A stretch of DNA of 64,000 nucleotides from Pagrus major. Its lineage: Eukaryota > Chordata > Actinopteri > Spariformes > Sparidae. Below the pieces are notes generated by a model, which was given only the letters and a program-made list of their open reading frames with translations, was not told the origin of the DNA and searched no databases. The stretch lies in contig NC_133234.1 in the NCBI RefSeq assembly GCF_040436345.1, forward strand, positions 15,397,446-15,461,445, given 5' to 3'. Each line of letters begins with the position of its first letter. Position 1 is the first letter of the stretch. The position numbers and the translations under genes were made by a program. Shown piece after piece: positions 61,711 through 64,000 of the stretch.

Positions 61711-62252
61711 TAAGGACAAGTTCACCCAAAAATGAAAAATCAGTTATTACCTACTCACGCCCATGTTGGTGGAAAGACGGGTGAAGTTTTGTAGTCCGCA
61801 AAACATTTCTGGAGCTTCACAGCAAAACAGCTTTGCAACATGCTTCTTGACAACTGACGAAGTAGATGGGGACAATTGAAGAAAAAAAGAAGAGAAACAT
61901 AAAATGGGTCCATACATCTCCTTTGTATTCCAAGACGGGGTGTGCTATTGTGCTTTTAGCTTAGGAGCTTTTTGGTTTAAAAAGTGTGTAATAATGTCTT
62001 TTCAAATCAATCTGGGATCTCCGGGCTTTTTCAGACTTGGATAAGCCAAATAAGATGTATGAAGCCATTTTCAGTTTAGTTTTTTCCCCCATAAAACCAG
62101 TCCCCATCTACTTCAGTTGTTCAGGAGAATGTTACAACGCTGTTTTGCTGTGAAGCTCCAGAAATGTTTTGTGTGATACAAACCTTCACCTGACTTTTTC
62201 ATCAGAATGAGGGTGAGAGGATAATGACTACATTTTCATTTTCTGGTGAAAA
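61711..62252. mobile_element. foldback element with ~150 bp inverted arms
   Basis: The left arm (about 61713-61873) has TTCACCCAAAAATGAAAAAT, AAAACATTTCTGGAGCTTCA and AGTAGATGGGGAC. The right arm (about 62099-62252) holds their complements GTCCCCATCTACT, TGAAGCTCCAGAAATGTTTT and CATTTTCATTTTCTGGTGAA. A loop of about 225 bp separates them. The termini match a common fish repeat, also fragmentary at 7174-7215. It lies in the probable cep55 3' UTR. Confidence 0.85.
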
Positions 62253-62457
62253 ATCAGCGTTTGGAAATCAAAGAATTTGTTGGAAGCCTTCCAGATGAGT
62301 TAAAAAGTATTTTTTTCTCTCACCTGCGCCTTTTTGTGGAAATCTGTATTGTTTAATAATGGGAACATACTTAATAGTCTAAAACTGCTTTGTCGTGGCT
62401 TTCAGATTTTAAAATAAGCTGTGTTTAAGTTTCCTCATGGGATCTTATGATCTAATC

Positions 62458-62628
62458 CAGTGGTTCCCAACCTTTGTGGTGTGTGACCCATACCCCAGTA
62501 TCACACAGTGCATGTCAATATGACCAGGTTAACCAAATAGTTTTTTTCCCTTTCCCTTTTTATGTGAAAACAATTAAGAAGCCTGGAAAAGTACAGAAAG
62601 AAAGAAACACTTAGGTTGGGAACCACTG
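62458..62628. mobile_element. hAT-like MITE, 171 bp, perfect 16 bp terminal inverted repeats
   Basis: CAGTGGTTCCCAACCT at 62458-62473 and its exact reverse complement at 62613-62628. The flanking octamers ATCTAATC and ATCGAGCC agree at five of eight positions, compatible with a decayed 8 bp hAT target duplication. The CAGNGGTTC-type terminus is typical of hAT/Charlie elements. It ends 19 bp from the cep55 stop codon. Confidence 0.85.
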
Positions 62629-62647
62629 ATCGAGCCTCTCTTCTAGC

Positions 62648-64000
62648 TCAGGCTAAGCAGTAGTCGATGTGTGTGAGGAGCTCCCTGTGGCGGCTGGTGG
62701 GATAGGGCGCCCGACACTTTGGGCACTCCAGGAAACTCTCATCCAGGAGGTTGCCAACTTTAGAGGGAGACGTGGGACCATGAGGGTCGGTGATAGTGAG
62801 ACGCTCAAACTCCAGGCTGTTGTAGGAGCTGGGCTCGGAGAAACGGGTGTTTGGCTGTTTCTGGAAAACAGAATAATACATAATGAGGAGCTCAGGAGAT
62901 GTAACCCAGTCAGAGCTGTTGTTTATGGCTGACTTAACAATGAACACGCAGTTCTGATGTGCAGTAACACTTACAGCAGACTCCAGTTTAGCAATCTGAT
63001 CTCGGGCCTTGCGGAGCTCCTTCAGCACCTTATGTAACTGGTGCTGCATGCTCTGGCGATCAATCTTCTCATTCTCAAAGTCCTTGGCAGAGAGCTGGAT
63101 CTTCGGCAGGGGAGAAATATATGAGAAGGAAGTAGCCAAGAACTCACTGTGCTCACAATGCACAAGTGGGATCTGTATGGATTCCACTCAGAATAGTTAC
63201 AACTCTATCTGCTATATGCTACATAACACAGGGCACAACCAAAGGATTTTCTCTCTTGCTTCACACAAAAAAAAGGACGCACCGATCAACAATCAACAAA
63301 CCTCACTTGGTTTTGAGAAGCTGGGTGGGTTTTTTTGTACCCACTGTTCCCCATTTCATTAATATTTAACATTTAGTTTTACAAGTCTGCATATTTCGTG
63401 GTAAGTACGTGGTAATTTCCAAGTAACATATTTGAAATTCTTTTGAAATTGCCCCAATTACCACAATTTCACCTCAAAATGTATTGAAAATTACACCAAC
63501 ATGATTATACATTAATATTATTTGGTAGCTGGTAATTCTTTAATACATTTACAGGAAACTTTGAGCTGGTTTCTGCTGATCATGCTGCTTTAATTTCCAA
63601 CTACTTTCCTAAGTTCCCCTCAGCAGATCACTAAATTGAAATGAGGATGTTGCAGCATAATTCCCAACTAGTTTTCCTCTTCTGCAGGTCAGTAATTGAA
63701 GTAAATAACCACCTTCTGTAAAATAAATTGTTACTACAAACTAACTGCTGGACGGTCTGTCAGTAGAACATATTCATAGTCGTTACCTGTTGCTCCAGCG
63801 CTGCGATTCTCCTCTGTTCTTCATTTTGGCTCAGAAGAGACTTCTGCAGCATATTTACCTGAGAAATTGGCAGTAAAATGCGATGCTATATTCAAGTGAT
63901 AGAGATCCGAAATGAAAAAAACTAGTGAAGAGCAACTTCAAGTAATGTGACAGTGAATGTGTGTCACCTGCAGTAGAAGTTCAGCAGATCTCTTCCTCTC
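62648..64000 (-). CDS. cep55: cep55, midbody/centrosomal protein, C-terminal exons (partial)
   Basis: Exons, high to low: 64000 (window edge)-63968, 63858-63787, 63100-62975, 62860-62648, about 148 codons, all phase 0. CEP55 is a coiled-coil protein recruited to the midbody, where it brings in ALIX and TSG101 for abscission. Visible: heptad-rich coiled coil (ERKRSAELLLQ, VNMLQKSLLSQNEEQRRIA, DFENEKIDRQSMQHQLHKVL, KELRKARDQIAKLES), a linker, then a C-terminal zinc-finger-like end LLDESFLECPKCRAPYP ... HRELLTHIDYC, with C-C, H and C ligands as in the human UBZ-type finger. The ALIX/TSG101-binding hinge lies upstream, outside the window. The acceptor at 63100 (CCGAAG) has a weak preceding base but aligns with the human exon join LEQQ|MQACTLDFENEK. 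Stop at 62650-62648. Confidence 0.93.

Larger units (their letters stand above)
60258..62647 (-). other. cep55: probable cep55 3' UTR
   Basis: TTTATT at 60272-60277 reads GCAATAAAGATG on the minus strand, a strong polyadenylation hexamer, about 2.4 kb after the cep55 stop codon. The interval has no credible frames and carries a foldback element and a hAT-like MITE. The end is inferred; an earlier site would shorten it. Confidence 0.45.

Overview
The window reads as a piece of a teleost fish chromosome, most likely a spiny-rayed fish. It is AT-rich, has small exons with short to medium introns, carries many short non-autonomous DNA transposons, and shows the vertebrate linkage LGI1-FRA10AC1-PDE6C-RBP4-CEP55 known from human 10q23. 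Gene order and relative transcription directions match that block, as I remember it, throughout.

Layout from left to right. 1-173 may be the first coding exon of a minus-strand gene cut by the window edge (weak). 480-2400 is a local cluster of repeated modules in both orientations. lgi1 lies on the minus strand (3973-14634; 10 coding exons rebuilt, 551 aa) with a probable 3' UTR to about 2560. A 1.7 kb head-to-head interval separates it from fra10ac1 on the plus strand (16344-34742; 14 coding exons, 332 aa), whose 9.3 kb intron 8 is full of transposon relics. After a 4.7 kb tail-to-tail interval comes pde6c on the minus strand (39459-50772; 22 coding exons, 852 aa). A 5.7 kb head-to-head interval leads to rbp4 on the plus strand (56487-58282; five coding exons, 202 aa, TATA-type promoter). 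The 3' part of cep55 follows on the minus strand (62648-64000 and beyond), with a probable 2.4 kb 3' UTR. ffar4, which lies between RBP4 and CEP55 in human, is not seen.

The genes are not an operon or a pathway. They form a conserved neighbourhood: a secreted synaptic protein, a splicing-associated nuclear protein, the cone cGMP phosphodiesterase, the plasma retinol carrier and a midbody protein. pde6c and rbp4 both bear on vision (phototransduction and vitamin A supply) and share an upstream interval, but nothing visible shows coregulation.

Most of the noncoding sequence holds TTAA-flanked and other terminal-inverted-repeat elements, microsatellites and foldbacks. I found no CRISPR array, bacterial system or obviously new gene system. 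The most unusual points are: the terminal lgi1 coding exon (single in human) split by two extra introns at proto-splice sites; a GC-AG intron in pde6c that alone keeps the frame; a 37 bp segment inverted between two otherwise collinear repeat copies; a pde6c intron that is mostly AT repeat; and a long foldback plus a hAT-like MITE in the cep55 3' UTR. Exon boundaries were assigned by hand from reading frame, splice consensus and remembered human proteins; no alignment was run.
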